A DNA stretch of 43,679 bases, taken from NCBI GenBank assembly GCA_040255585.1, contig JBDZVI010000016.1:1-43679 (forward strand), written 5' to 3'. The position numbers and the translations under genes are program-made. Shown one piece after another: positions 31,334 through 39,659 of this stretch (its first letter is position 1; each line of letters opens with the position of its first letter). Source of the DNA: JAAYYF01 sp040255585 (GTDB taxonomy: Bacteria; Deinococcota; Deinococci; Deinococcales; Trueperaceae). The notes under the pieces are model-generated. The model saw nothing but the letters and a program-made list of their open reading frames with translations. It was not told the DNA's origin and did no database searches.

Positions 31334-32155
31334 CTAGGCGTTCCCTCCCGTCGTGCCCCCCGCGTCGTCAGCGGTCGACGACGCATCGACCGACGGGACG
31401 CCGACCGGCTCGTCGCCCCCCTGCGCGTCCTCGTCCTCGACGCCGAGGTACGCCTCCACGACGCGGGGGTCGCTCGTCACGTCGGCGTACGTGCCGCGCG
31501 CGAGCTCCGCGCCGTGGTCCATGACGAGCACGCGGTCGGCGAGGTCGCGAACGACCGGCATCACGTGCTCGATGAACACCACGGTTATCCCCTCGTCGCG
31601 CACGCTGCGCACGAGCTCCACCGCTTGGCGGGCCTCACCGGGGCGCAGACCCGCCATCACCTCGTCGAGCAGCAGCACCTTCGGTTGGGTGGCGAGCGCC
31701 CGCGCTATCTCCAAGCGCTTCTCCTGGAGGAGGTTGAGGTCCTCGACGGGTTGATCACGTAGGGGTGCGAGACCTGTGCGCTCCAGCGCCCGGTCCGTGC
31801 GGCGCCGCGCCTCGGCGCTACTGACGCCGTCGGAGCCGAACTGCGCCCCTACCAAGACGTTCTCCGCCACCGTCATCTCCGGGAACGGCTGCACGACCTG
31901 GAAGGCGCGCCCGAGCCCCAGTCGGCAGCGCCGGTACGTCGGCATGGTCGTGACGTCGGTGCCGAGAAGCTCGAGGGTGCCGGCCGTAGGCGTGAGGAGA
32001 CCGGAGATCAGGTTGAGGAGCGTAGTCTTGCCGGCGCCGTTGGGTCCGATGATCGCGAAGATCTCGCCTTGCGCCGCCTCGAATGACACGTCCTTGACCG
32101 CCACCAACCCGCCGAACGACTTGCTCAGCTTCGTGACGCGCAAGACGGTGCTCAT
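31334..32155 (-). CDS. livG: Branched-chain amino acid-type ABC ATPase LivG
   Basis: A 273-residue nucleotide-binding subunit with Walker A GPNGAGKTT, GRAFQVVQPFPEMTVAENVLVG, an atypical signature NLLQEKRLEIARAL in place of LSxGQQRRLEIARAL, Walker B VLLLDEVMAGL and IEHVMPVVRDLADRV. The LLQEKR variant is common in some LivG proteins. The C-terminal about 25 residues are low in complexity (DEDAQGGDEPVG, then Ser/Thr/Gly). ATG 32155 overlaps the livM stop. Confidence 0.92.
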   Translation of the reverse strand: MSTVLRVTKLSKSFGGLVAVKDVSFEAAQGEIFAIIGPNGAGKTTLLNLISGLLTPTAGTLELLGTDVTTMPTYRRCRLGLGRAFQVVQPFPEMTVAENVLVGAQFGSDGVSSAEARRRTDRALERTGLAPLRDQPVEDLNLLQEKRLEIARALATQPKVLLLDEVMAGLRPGEARQAVELVRSVRDEGITVVFIEHVMPVVRDLADRVLVMDHGAELARGTYADVTSDPRVVEAYLGVEDEDAQGGDEPVGVPSVDASSTADDAGGTTGGNA

Positions 32156-33243
32156 GCGCGCTCCTCTGCCGGGTCGTCGACGCCCCTGGCCCCATCGGTG
32201 CCACTGGCGCCACGAGCATCGGCCAGGGCGCCGGCCCGTCCAGTGCCTCCCGCCCCGCGGCCCCTGAAGAGCTTGCCGATCAGCCCGACGAGCCCGCGCG
32301 GCATGAACAGGATGGACGCCACGAGGACGACCCCGTAGCCGATCAGGTACCCCTCGGAGAAGGTGCGCTTGAGGGTCTCCTCGATGCCGGCGAGGACGGT
32401 CGCGCCGAGGATGGGGCCGAGGGTGGTGTAGAGGCCGCCGAAGATGGGCGTGACGAGGGCGAGGACCGTCGTGTGGACGGAGAAGGCGCCGTCAGGGCTC
32501 ACGCTCCCGAGGCGGTGCGCCTCCACGCTGCCGAGCAGGCCGGCGAGGAAGCTCGAGAGGACGAACGCGAGGAGCTTCATGCGTGCCGGGTTCACTCCCA
32601 TCACGCCGGCCACCTGCTCGTTCGTGCGCAGGGCCGTGAACGCCGCCCGCAGGCGCGAGCGCTGGACGACCAGCGAGATGACGATGGCAGCCACCAGCAG
32701 CCCGGCGTACACCCAGAAGTACCCCTGGTTGCGGAAGAAGGCGACCTCCCAGCGCTCCATGGTGCCGGGCACGAACGTCGGGCGGAAGAGCGCCGGCACG
32801 TTGATGCCGGCCGCCCCGCCGGCCACTGCCGTCGGGAGGCGCTGCACGGCGGCCTTGAGGACCTCTGTGAACGCCAAGGTCGCTATGGCGAAGTAGATGC
32901 CGAAGAGCCTGAGGGTGACCGAGCCGAGTCCGAGCGCCAGGACGGCGGCGACGAGGCCCCCGAGCGGGATGCCGAGCCAGAGCGGCGCGCCCGTGAGCTT
33001 GAAGAGCACCGCGACCGTGTACCCCCCGGCGCCCGTGAAGGCGGCGTGGGCGAGCGAGAGCTGGCCCGTGCGCGCGAGCATGTCCCACGACAGAGCCAGC
33101 ACGGCGAGCACGAGCGCGTTGGTGGCGAGTGACAGGTAGCTCACCGAGGCTCGGCCGAAGAGTTCGCGGAGGAGCCCGGGGAGGAAGGCGAGCAGGATAG
33201 CGAACGCCACCGTGACGACGAGGTCGCGCGCGATGCCCCTCAT
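32152..33243 (-). CDS. livM: Branched-chain amino acid-type ABC permease LivM
   Basis: A 363-residue membrane protein. It contains WDMLARTGQLSLAHAAFTGAGGY, the LivM hallmark (G-x-x-S-x-G-H-x-x-F), FALRTNEQVAG-like cytoplasmic loop (AAFTALRTNEQVAGVMGVNPARMKL cut short here) and LYTTLGPILGATVL near the end. About nine membrane helices are expected. A polar tail of about 45 residues rich in G, A and D closes it. ATG 33243 overlaps the livH stop. Confidence 0.92.
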   Translation of the reverse strand: MRGIARDLVVTVAFAILLAFLPGLLRELFGRASVSYLSLATNALVLAVLALSWDMLARTGQLSLAHAAFTGAGGYTVAVLFKLTGAPLWLGIPLGGLVAAVLALGLGSVTLRLFGIYFAIATLAFTEVLKAAVQRLPTAVAGGAAGINVPALFRPTFVPGTMERWEVAFFRNQGYFWVYAGLLVAAIVISLVVQRSRLRAAFTALRTNEQVAGVMGVNPARMKLLAFVLSSFLAGLLGSVEAHRLGSVSPDGAFSVHTTVLALVTPIFGGLYTTLGPILGATVLAGIEETLKRTFSEGYLIGYGVVLVASILFMPRGLVGLIGKLFRGRGAGGTGRAGALADARGASGTDGARGVDDPAEERA

Positions 33244-34106
33244 GCGACCCTCCGCGATCGCCATACGAGCACGACGAAGATGATGGCGAAGAAGACCATG
33301 TTGCGCAGGGCGTCGCCGTTGGGTACGAGCGTCGCGACGAGCGACTCCGCGAGCGCGACCGTAAGAGCGGCACCGACGATGCCTCGGATGTTGCCGAGCC
33401 CGGCGAGGACCACGATGGCGAACGCCTTGAGCGTGAACCCGAGCCCGACCGTGGGGGTGGGTGACTGGATGACGCCGATCATCACGCCGCCGAGGCCCGC
33501 GAGGAGAGCGGAGAGGGCGAAGGCGACGAGGTAGACGCGGTTCACCTCGAGCCCGACGAGACCGGCCCCGATGCGGTTCTGGGCGACGGCTCGCATGGCG
33601 CGCCCCAGCGGCGTGGCCGCGAGCACCCAGTAGAGGCCGGTCACGAGCACGAGCGAGATGACGAAGCTCCCGAGGGGCACGGCGCCTATGCTCACGCCGC
33701 CGACCTGGAAGCCCAACGAGCGGTAGGGCACGTTGGCGATGGTGCGCGGGTCGCCGCCCCAGATCAGGAGGGCCAGGTTCTGCAGGATGATGCCGATGCC
33801 GAACGTCAGGAGCATCTGGTTGAGTTCCGGCGCCTTCAGCACGAAGCGGATGGAGGATAGATAGATGAGCGCGCCGATCACGGCGAGGGCCGGCGCCACG
33901 AAGAGAAGCGACAGCAGCGGGTCGAACCCGAAGCTGACGAAGAGCTGATAGGCGAGGAACGCGCCTACCATGAAGAACTCGCCGTGCGCGAAGTTGACTA
34001 TCCCGATGACGCCGATGGCTAGCGCCAGTCCGACGGACACGAGCGCGTAGAGCCCGGAGGCGAGCACGCCAGATACGACAGCTTGGGGTAGGAGAGATAG
34101 GTCCAT
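33240..34106 (-). CDS. livH: Branched-chain amino acid-type ABC permease LivH
   Basis: A 288-residue membrane protein. GLALAIGVIGIVNFAHGEF near residue 26-44 is the LivH signature; MRAVAQNRIGAGLVGLEVNRVY is the loop that contacts the ATPases. About eight helices, normal length. It follows livK after 46 nt that hold a strong hairpin. Confidence 0.94.
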   Translation of the reverse strand: MDLSLLPQAVVSGVLASGLYALVSVGLALAIGVIGIVNFAHGEFFMVGAFLAYQLFVSFGFDPLLSLLFVAPALAVIGALIYLSSIRFVLKAPELNQMLLTFGIGIILQNLALLIWGGDPRTIANVPYRSLGFQVGGVSIGAVPLGSFVISLVLVTGLYWVLAATPLGRAMRAVAQNRIGAGLVGLEVNRVYLVAFALSALLAGLGGVMIGVIQSPTPTVGLGFTLKAFAIVVLAGLGNIRGIVGAALTVALAESLVATLVPNGDALRNMVFFAIIFVVLVWRSRRVA

Positions 34107-34118
34107 GAGGGAGAGGGT

Positions 34119-34141
34119 GGGGGCGGCACAAGGCCGCCCCC
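34119..34141 (-). other. Hairpin between livK and livH
   Basis: GGGGGCGGC and GCCGCCCCC form a perfect 9-bp stem with a 5-nt loop immediately after the binding-protein gene. No T-tract follows on the minus strand. It parallels the hairpin after the other binding-protein gene at 17047-17083 and probably sets the binding protein above the permease in message level. Confidence 0.6.
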
Positions 34142-34152
34142 GGATGATCAGC

Positions 34153-35343
34153 TCAGCGGCAGCTCTGCAGCGGCGCCGTGGCGCGCGCGAGCGGCCAGAC
34201 GATCTCGCGGACGCCGTTCTGGAACTGGAAGACGTTCCACATCTCCGAGCCGAAGCCCTGGTGCAGGGCGATGACGGACGGCTTGAAGCTCCACTCGCCC
34301 ATGGGCGACTTGAAGGTGCCGCTCTCGAGCGCCGCGATCACGGCGTCCTGGTCGGTCGAGCCGGCGGCGTTGATCGCGTCGGCGTAGCTCCAGAGCTGGG
34401 CGTACGCGAGCGCGGCCATGTAGTTGTCTGGCGCCTTGCCGTGCATGGCTACGTAGGAGTCGAGGAAGGTCTTGGCCTCGGGGTTGGGGAGGTTGGGCAG
34501 GTAGCCGATCAGGCCGGCGACGCACTGCGCTTCGGGCGCCGCGTCGAACTCGCTCGGCCATCCCGGAGGGGCGCCGAAGATGTACTGCGGGTCGTACTTG
34601 AGTTCGCGGATCTGGCTCGTGAGGGGCACGACATCGGAGTCGTAGCCGATCCAGAAGAGCGCGTCGGCGCCAGAGGCGGCCGCCTTGGCGATGGTCGCGC
34701 GGAAGTCGCCGGTGCCGCCCGTGAGGGTCGACTTGAAGGCCTCGACGAGCGGGACGCTCATCCCGGCGTTCTGAAGCAGGCCGGCGGCAGCGATGGCGCC
34801 GGGACCGCCGAACGCGGAGTCTTCGTGCAGCAGGGCCACGCTCTTCACGCCGGTGCTGGCCATGAAGGACGTGCTCGCCTCGGTGTTCTGGTAGTCCCAT
34901 GGATGGACGTGGAAGAACCAAGGCTCCGCGCCCAGAAGCTCCTCGATGCCGTCGAAGCCGTCGATGCCGACGCCGGAGACGGCGCCCCCGATCCATGACA
35001 CGACGGGCTGGAAGGTGCGGAAGGACTCGACGAGCGCGAGGGTCACGCCGGACGAGTAGCCGCCCGCGATGAACTCCACGTTGTCTTCCGTCATGAGCTT
35101 CTCGAAGGCCGCGACGCCGGTGGCGGCGTCGGCCTTCGTGTCCTCGATGACGATCTTGAGAGGTTGGCCAAGCACGCCGCCGGCAGCATTGATCTCGGCG
35201 AGAGCGAGCTCGAACCCGGCCTTCTGCGCTTGGCCGGTACCGGCCGCGCCGCCCGTGAGGGGCGAGAGCACGCCGATGGTCACGCCTTGCGCCATGGCGA
35301 TGGCGAAGAGCGCGACTACGAGGGTTGCGATGATGCGCTTCAT
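34153..35343 (-). CDS. livK: Branched-chain amino acid-type binding protein LivK
   Basis: A 396-residue exported protein of the Peripla_BP_6 family. Signal peptide about 1-18 (MKRIIATLVVALFAIAMA), then GVTIGVLSPLTGGAAGTGQAQKAG and LALAEINAAGGVLGQPL, the usual opening. AAGGAGGAAGA directly upstream fixes ATG 35343; a longer in-frame start is rejected. Ligand unknown: relatives bind branched-chain amino acids, amides, urea, or aromatic and aliphatic carboxylates. The gene starts 85 nt after the hydrolase gene on the same strand. Confidence 0.92.
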   Translation of the reverse strand: MKRIIATLVVALFAIAMAQGVTIGVLSPLTGGAAGTGQAQKAGFELALAEINAAGGVLGQPLKIVIEDTKADAATGVAAFEKLMTEDNVEFIAGGYSSGVTLALVESFRTFQPVVSWIGGAVSGVGIDGFDGIEELLGAEPWFFHVHPWDYQNTEASTSFMASTGVKSVALLHEDSAFGGPGAIAAAGLLQNAGMSVPLVEAFKSTLTGGTGDFRATIAKAAASGADALFWIGYDSDVVPLTSQIRELKYDPQYIFGAPPGWPSEFDAAPEAQCVAGLIGYLPNLPNPEAKTFLDSYVAMHGKAPDNYMAALAYAQLWSYADAINAAGSTDQDAVIAALESGTFKSPMGEWSFKPSVIALHQGFGSEMWNVFQFQNGVREIVWPLARATAPLQSCR

Positions 35344-35428
35344 TCTTCCTCCTTGATGGTCCCGGGCCGTTCCCGGTGCTGGATGGTTTGCCTGGCTAAC
35401 GGTCGCGTGGCGTGTCGATAGGCTCATG

Positions 35429-36268
35429 TCATGCGTTCCCCCTTGGGAAGGTCTGTGTGACGAGGTCGCGGAAGGCGGCGGGGGACTCCGTCGGCGGCGA
35501 GTGGCCGATCCCCTGCCACGTGATGAGGGAGGCGTTTGGATAGGCGGCGGCTGCGGCCTCCGCGGCCGCCGCGTTGACCAACAGGTCGAGGCTGCCGTGC
35601 AGCACCGTGACGGGCACGCGCACGTCGCGCGTGCTGGCGGACAGGTCGTAGGCGGCGAGGGCGCGGGCGTTCCCCTCGTAGCTCCGCTCGCTCATGGAGA
35701 GCGCGTCGTCCACGAGGTCGCCCATGTACTCGGGTACCCGGGTGGGCGTGACGGCCGTGAGGGCCGCCGTGATGAGCGCGCGGTCGACCCGGTAGGCCCG
35801 GAGGGCCGCGTAGTGCGCCTCGGGCGTCAAGAAGCCGGCCGGCGGCGCGGAGTCGACGAGCAGGAGCCGTGTCACGAGTCGTGGGTGGCGCACGGCGAGC
35901 GCTTGCGCGACCGCACCGCCGAGACTATGCCCCACCACGCCCACGCTCGTCAGGCCGAGGTCGCTCAGGAAGGCGGCCAGCGTGTCGGCCCACGCGTAGA
36001 CCCGTTCGGAGACGGGCCAGTCGTCGGGGAAGTCGGTGGAGTGGGCGAAGCCAGGCAGGTCCGGCGCGATCAGGTCGAGGCCGGGCGGCGGGTCGGCCAG
36101 GAGTTCCTGCCACCATCGGTGGCTGCCGAAGTTCCCGTGGATCAGGAGGACGCCCGGGCCCGCGCCCGCCCGGTCGAAGCCTATCGTCAACTCGGCCGGC
36201 TCGCCGCCACGCGCGGGGCGCCACACCTTCACGTTCGTCGAGCGCGGTGCTGCTCGCTTGATCGTCAT
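35429..36268 (-). CDS. Alpha/beta-fold hydrolase
   Basis: A 279-residue hydrolase. LLIHGNFGSHRWW provides the oxyanion region, VVGHSLGGAVAQ carries the nucleophile serine near 113, LHGSLDLLV holds the likely acid aspartate, and IGHSPPTES the catalytic histidine near 254. It could cleave an ester, a C-C bond of a ring-opened product, or an acyl-CoA thioester. GAGGAGGC lies 7 nt before ATG 36268, which overlaps the acyl-CoA synthetase stop (ATGA). It is part of the TetR-led operon. Confidence 0.88.
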   Translation of the reverse strand: MTIKRAAPRSTNVKVWRPARGGEPAELTIGFDRAGAGPGVLLIHGNFGSHRWWQELLADPPPGLDLIAPDLPGFAHSTDFPDDWPVSERVYAWADTLAAFLSDLGLTSVGVVGHSLGGAVAQALAVRHPRLVTRLLLVDSAPPAGFLTPEAHYAALRAYRVDRALITAALTAVTPTRVPEYMGDLVDDALSMSERSYEGNARALAAYDLSASTRDVRVPVTVLHGSLDLLVNAAAAEAAAAAYPNASLITWQGIGHSPPTESPAAFRDLVTQTFPRGNA

Positions 36269-37794
36269 GCGGCGCCTCCTCGACTGCGGCCCTCGAAACG
36301 CGCCCGCAGGTCGCGCTTGAGGATCTTGCCGGCGCCGCTCTTGGGTAGTGCGACAGCGATCTCGATGTGCTTCGGCACCTTGTAACGCGCCAGCCGGGTG
36401 CGCAGGTGCTCGCGCAGCTCGTCGGCGGTAGTGGCGGTGCCGCGCTTCAGGACGACTACGGCCAGTCCGACCTCGCCCCAGCGCTCGTCGGGTACGCCGA
36501 TGACGGCGCACTCCGCCACGCCGCCGTGGTCGTACAGTGCGTTCTCGACCTCGACGGGGAACACGTTCTCGCCGCCCGAGATGAACATCTCCTTGCGCCT
36601 GCCCGCGATGGAGAAGAACCCGTCCGCGTCGGTCGTGGCGAGGTCGCCAGTCCACAGCCAGCCGTCATGGAGGACCTCGGCGGTTGCCTCCGGTCTCTCG
36701 AAATAGCCGGTGAACACGTGCGGTCCTCGCAACGTCAACTCGCCGACCTCGCCAGGGGCGCACGGGCTCCCGTCCGGGCGGCGCACGACCGCCTCGGCGT
36801 GGAGCATCGGCTTGCCGACGGACTCCGGTCGGAGGTCGGCCTCGTGCTGCTCGATGGCGAAGCAGTTCACGCCCGCCTCGGTCAGCCCGTACCCCTGCCT
36901 GAAGCTGATGCCCCGGGCGGCGAAGGCGCGGCGCACCGGCTCCGGGCAGGGCGCGCCGCCGGAGATGGCCCAGCGGATCCCGCTCAGGTCGCGCTCGCCG
37001 AAGTCGGGGTCGGCCGCGAGCATGCCGTACATGGTCGGCACGAGGAAGAGGATCGTCACCCCTAGCTCCTCGACGAGGCGCAAGTGCTCGGCCGGCTCGA
37101 ACTTGCTCTGCAGCACGATCCTGGCGCCCAGGTGAAGGAGGGGTGTCGCGAAGGCGTTGATGGCGGCGTGATAGCAGGGCGTGGCCTGCACGACGCAGTC
37201 CCCGTCGGTCAGGCCCCAGGAGAACACGGTGTTGACGGCGTTGTAGAACGTCTGGCGGTACGGCAGCATGGCGCCCTTGGGCAGGCCGGTCGTGCCCCCC
37301 GTGAGGAGGATCATCTGCGTGTCTTCGGGGGCGAGGTCGGGCTTTCGCAGCTCGGGCAGGCCGGCGGTCCGCGCCGTCGACGAGCCGGGGGCGCGTAGCG
37401 CGGCCACCTCGCGCTCGAAGGTCGTCAGGTCGAGGAGGGTCGCCCCCTCACCGGCCGCTGCGGCCAGCGCCGCGTGCTCCGCGTCGTGCAGCACGACGCT
37501 CGGACGCAGGTATTCACCGATGCCGTGCAGTTCCGCCGTGGAGAGGCGCACGTTGAGGGGCGTGTAGGCGAAGCCGAGCTTCGCCGTCGCCAGCACCAGG
37601 TCGAAGTGCGCGACGTGGTTGTGGGCCGCGATCATGACGCGGTCGCCCTTGGTCACGCCCATGCCTGCCAGCAGCGCCGCCGTGCGCGTGGCGCGTTCGT
37701 TCAGCTCCAGATACGTGTACCAGCGACCGTCCCACCAGAGGGCGTCGCGCCCGGGCGTCAACTCCGCCCGGCGGGCGGCCACGTCGAGGATCAT
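36265..37794 (-). CDS. Acyl-CoA synthetase (class I adenylate-forming enzyme)
   Basis: A 509-residue enzyme that activates a carboxylic acid with ATP and joins it to CoA. P-loop LLTGGTTGLPKGAML near 164-178, GYGLTEAGVNCF near 300, WLWTGDLATTDADGF, the hinge GRRKEMFISGGENVFP, and the C-terminal lysine in PKSGAGKILKRDLR near 490 are all present. The second P-loop residues TGGTTG instead of TSGTTG are a minor variant. Substrate class (fatty, branched or aromatic acid) cannot be read reliably. The gene begins 13 nt after the KASIII-like gene. Confidence 0.9.
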   Translation of the reverse strand: MILDVAARRAELTPGRDALWWDGRWYTYLELNERATRTAALLAGMGVTKGDRVMIAAHNHVAHFDLVLATAKLGFAYTPLNVRLSTAELHGIGEYLRPSVVLHDAEHAALAAAAGEGATLLDLTTFEREVAALRAPGSSTARTAGLPELRKPDLAPEDTQMILLTGGTTGLPKGAMLPYRQTFYNAVNTVFSWGLTDGDCVVQATPCYHAAINAFATPLLHLGARIVLQSKFEPAEHLRLVEELGVTILFLVPTMYGMLAADPDFGERDLSGIRWAISGGAPCPEPVRRAFAARGISFRQGYGLTEAGVNCFAIEQHEADLRPESVGKPMLHAEAVVRRPDGSPCAPGEVGELTLRGPHVFTGYFERPEATAEVLHDGWLWTGDLATTDADGFFSIAGRRKEMFISGGENVFPVEVENALYDHGGVAECAVIGVPDERWGEVGLAVVVLKRGTATTADELREHLRTRLARYKVPKHIEIAVALPKSGAGKILKRDLRARFEGRSRGGAA

Positions 37795-37807
37795 GCCGCC
37801 GCTCCTG

Positions 37808-38830
37808 TCATGCCGCCGCCCTTGTCACGCCGTCGCCCCACCGCACGGCGATGGCGTTCCACACGTAGCCGACACCGGCGGCCACGGCCACGGCGAGGTC
37901 GCCCGCCCGCAGCCTGCCCTGGTCGCGGGCGAGTTCGAGCGAGAGGAGCTGGTCCACCTGTCCGAGGTGACCGTAGTCGCTCAAGTAGATGCTCTGCTCG
38001 TCGCGCAACCCCAGGCGCCGCATGAGGTAGTCGTGGGCGCTGCGCTTCACGTGCAGCATGGCCAGGTAGGCGATGTCGGCTGTGGTCGCGCCACTGCGCG
38101 CTACCGCCCCCTCGACGACCCTGACGAAGTTCTCGAGGCTGACCGGCTCGAGGCGCTCCTTCATGCCGGCCGGGTCGGTGACGCGCAGGCGATAGTCTGA
38201 GAGGTTCGCGTGCGTCAGCGGCGCCTTCGTGCCGCCGACGGGCACGAGGATGTCCAGCGAGAAGCTGCCGTCCGTCAGGATGTGAGCGCCGAGCAGTTCG
38301 TGCCCAACGCTCCGCTGCACCACGGCCGCGCCTGCGCCGGCGCCCAGGTTGTACATGAAGCGCACGTCCGGGTCCTGGAGGTCGACGAGGTCGGAGTTGC
38401 GGTAGCCGCCGGCCACCAGCACGGTGTTCACGCTCTCGTCGGCCCTGATGAGGTCGCGGGCCTGCTTGAGAGCCAGAACGGCGGTGCCGCACTTCTGCCC
38501 CACGTCGTAGGCGTAGGCGTTGCGCGCGCCGACGTCGTACGCGAGCTTGATGCCGGACGTCCAGACCGGGTACTCCTTGTGCTCCTCCGTGATGGAGATG
38601 ACGACGTCGACGTCCTCGGGTCGCACGCCCGCGTCGGCCAGCGCGCGCTCGGCCGCCCACACCCCCATCGCCGTCGGGTGGTCGTCTTGGCCGGGCAGGA
38701 CGCGCTGCGCGATGCCGAGCTTGTCTTTCACGACCCACTCCGGCAGCCCGCTGGCGGCGGCCAACTCCGCGGCGGAGAGGCGACCGGCGGGAACGTAGGT
38801 TCCGAGCCCGGTCAGGCCGGCCATGGTCAT
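37808..38830 (-). CDS. KASIII/HMG-CoA synthase-like thiolase-fold enzyme
   Basis: A 340-residue 3-oxoacyl-ACP synthase III-type protein. The catalytic cysteine is in DVGQKCGTAVLAL near 113. The His region reads AMLHVKRSAHDYLMRRLGL near 257-275. Where FabH has the Asn of G-N-T-S, this protein reads YGHLGQVDQLLSL, so the expected Cys-His-Asn triad is altered to a His or Gln. FabH-like condensation of an acyl-CoA is the family reaction, but with a changed triad and a catabolic operon it may be a thiolase-like or HMG-CoA synthase-like enzyme. ATG 38830 overlaps the TetR stop (ATGA). Confidence 0.85.
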   Translation of the reverse strand: MTMAGLTGLGTYVPAGRLSAAELAAASGLPEWVVKDKLGIAQRVLPGQDDHPTAMGVWAAERALADAGVRPEDVDVVISITEEHKEYPVWTSGIKLAYDVGARNAYAYDVGQKCGTAVLALKQARDLIRADESVNTVLVAGGYRNSDLVDLQDPDVRFMYNLGAGAGAAVVQRSVGHELLGAHILTDGSFSLDILVPVGGTKAPLTHANLSDYRLRVTDPAGMKERLEPVSLENFVRVVEGAVARSGATTADIAYLAMLHVKRSAHDYLMRRLGLRDEQSIYLSDYGHLGQVDQLLSLELARDQGRLRAGDLAVAVAAGVGYVWNAIAVRWGDGVTRAAA

Positions 38831-39492
38831 CCCGCTGCGTCCCTCATAGGCGCGATGCCGCGGGCGAGCACCTCGAACGTGGCGTCGAGAACGTGCTGCG
38901 GTGGCCGCCGCCGCTCCCAGATGGCGTAGCGCAGGCCGAGGAAGTGGGCCGCGCCCATCAGCGCCCACGCCTGGGCGCCGGCATCGAGGTCGCGCAGCTC
39001 GCCCCGCTCCTGAGCGCGTCGCAGGTTGACGGCGTAGGAATCGGCGAGCGTCTGGTAGTACTCGCGGTAGATCGAGTCGTCGACGAACTGCGACTCCATG
39101 ACGACCTTGTAGAGGTTCTGGTGGGCGAGGGCGAAGTCGATGAACGCCTCCAGCCCGCGCCTCTCGACCTCCAAGCGGTCCTTGGCCCCCGCGGTCCCCG
39201 CGGTGAGGGTGTGCCGGAGCTGCCGCCCCATGTCCTGAACGAGTTGGCGCAGCGCGTCCGCCTTGGTCGGGAAGTAGAGGTAGAACGTCCCCTTGGCTAC
39301 CCCGGCCCGTCTCGTTATGTCCGATACGGCCGTAGCCGCGAAGCCGTTCTCGCCGAACTCGGCCTCGGCCGCGGCGAGCAGCTTGCGGCGCGTGGCTTCG
39401 CCGCGCGCGGTGGTTGGGCGTGGAAGTGCGCTCAACTCTTCCCTTCCGTGGTTCGTGGCGTTCAGCGGCCGTGTCGCCGGGTGAGGGGCCAT
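38827..39492 (-). CDS. TetR family transcriptional repressor
   Basis: A 221-residue regulator. After about 25 residues the N-terminal HTH reads RRKLLAAAEAEFGENGFAAT, then AVSDITRRAGVAKGTFYLYFPTKADAL, the standard TetR pattern; the remaining helices form the ligand pocket. TetR proteins beside acyl-CoA synthetases usually sense acyl-CoA. It is the first gene of an operon continuing to the KASIII-like gene, synthetase and hydrolase, with 4-bp overlaps. ATG 39492 is chosen over TTG 39522, which lies in the -10 and operator region. Confidence 0.88.
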   Translation of the reverse strand: MAPHPATRPLNATNHGREELSALPRPTTARGEATRRKLLAAAEAEFGENGFAATAVSDITRRAGVAKGTFYLYFPTKADALRQLVQDMGRQLRHTLTAGTAGAKDRLEVERRGLEAFIDFALAHQNLYKVVMESQFVDDSIYREYYQTLADSYAVNLRRAQERGELRDLDAGAQAWALMGAAHFLGLRYAIWERRRPPQHVLDATFEVLARGIAPMRDAAG

Positions 39493-39496
39493 GAAC

Positions 39497-39519
39497 CTGA
39501 CTACTGAGTCAGTTGTCAG
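39497..39519. promoter_or_regulatory. 23-bp near-perfect palindrome, TetR operator
   Basis: The half-sites CTGACTACTGA and TCAGTTGTCAG match as inverted repeats except at one symmetric pair of positions, around a central G (39508). It sits between the -10 box and the ATG of the tetR gene, covering the expected transcription start, which is ideal for autorepression. Confidence 0.75.
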
Positions 39520-39521
39520 CA

Positions 39522-39550
39522 ATTAGAGCGCGAGCGGACTCGGCTGTCAA
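39522..39550 (-). promoter_or_regulatory. Sigma-70-type promoter of the tetR operon
   Basis: On the minus strand TTGACA (39545-39550), a 17-nt spacer and TCTAAT (39522-39527). Both boxes and the spacing are near consensus. The start point would fall inside the adjoining palindrome. Confidence 0.75.
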
Positions 39551-39659
39551 GCGTTCGTGCGAGTGAGTGGGTGATCGGCCTAGGCCTGCCCGCCGTGGAA
39601 CCCCGCGCGCCACGCGATGCCGCCGCGTCGCAGGAGCGAGCCAGGCGAGCCTCGGTCGC

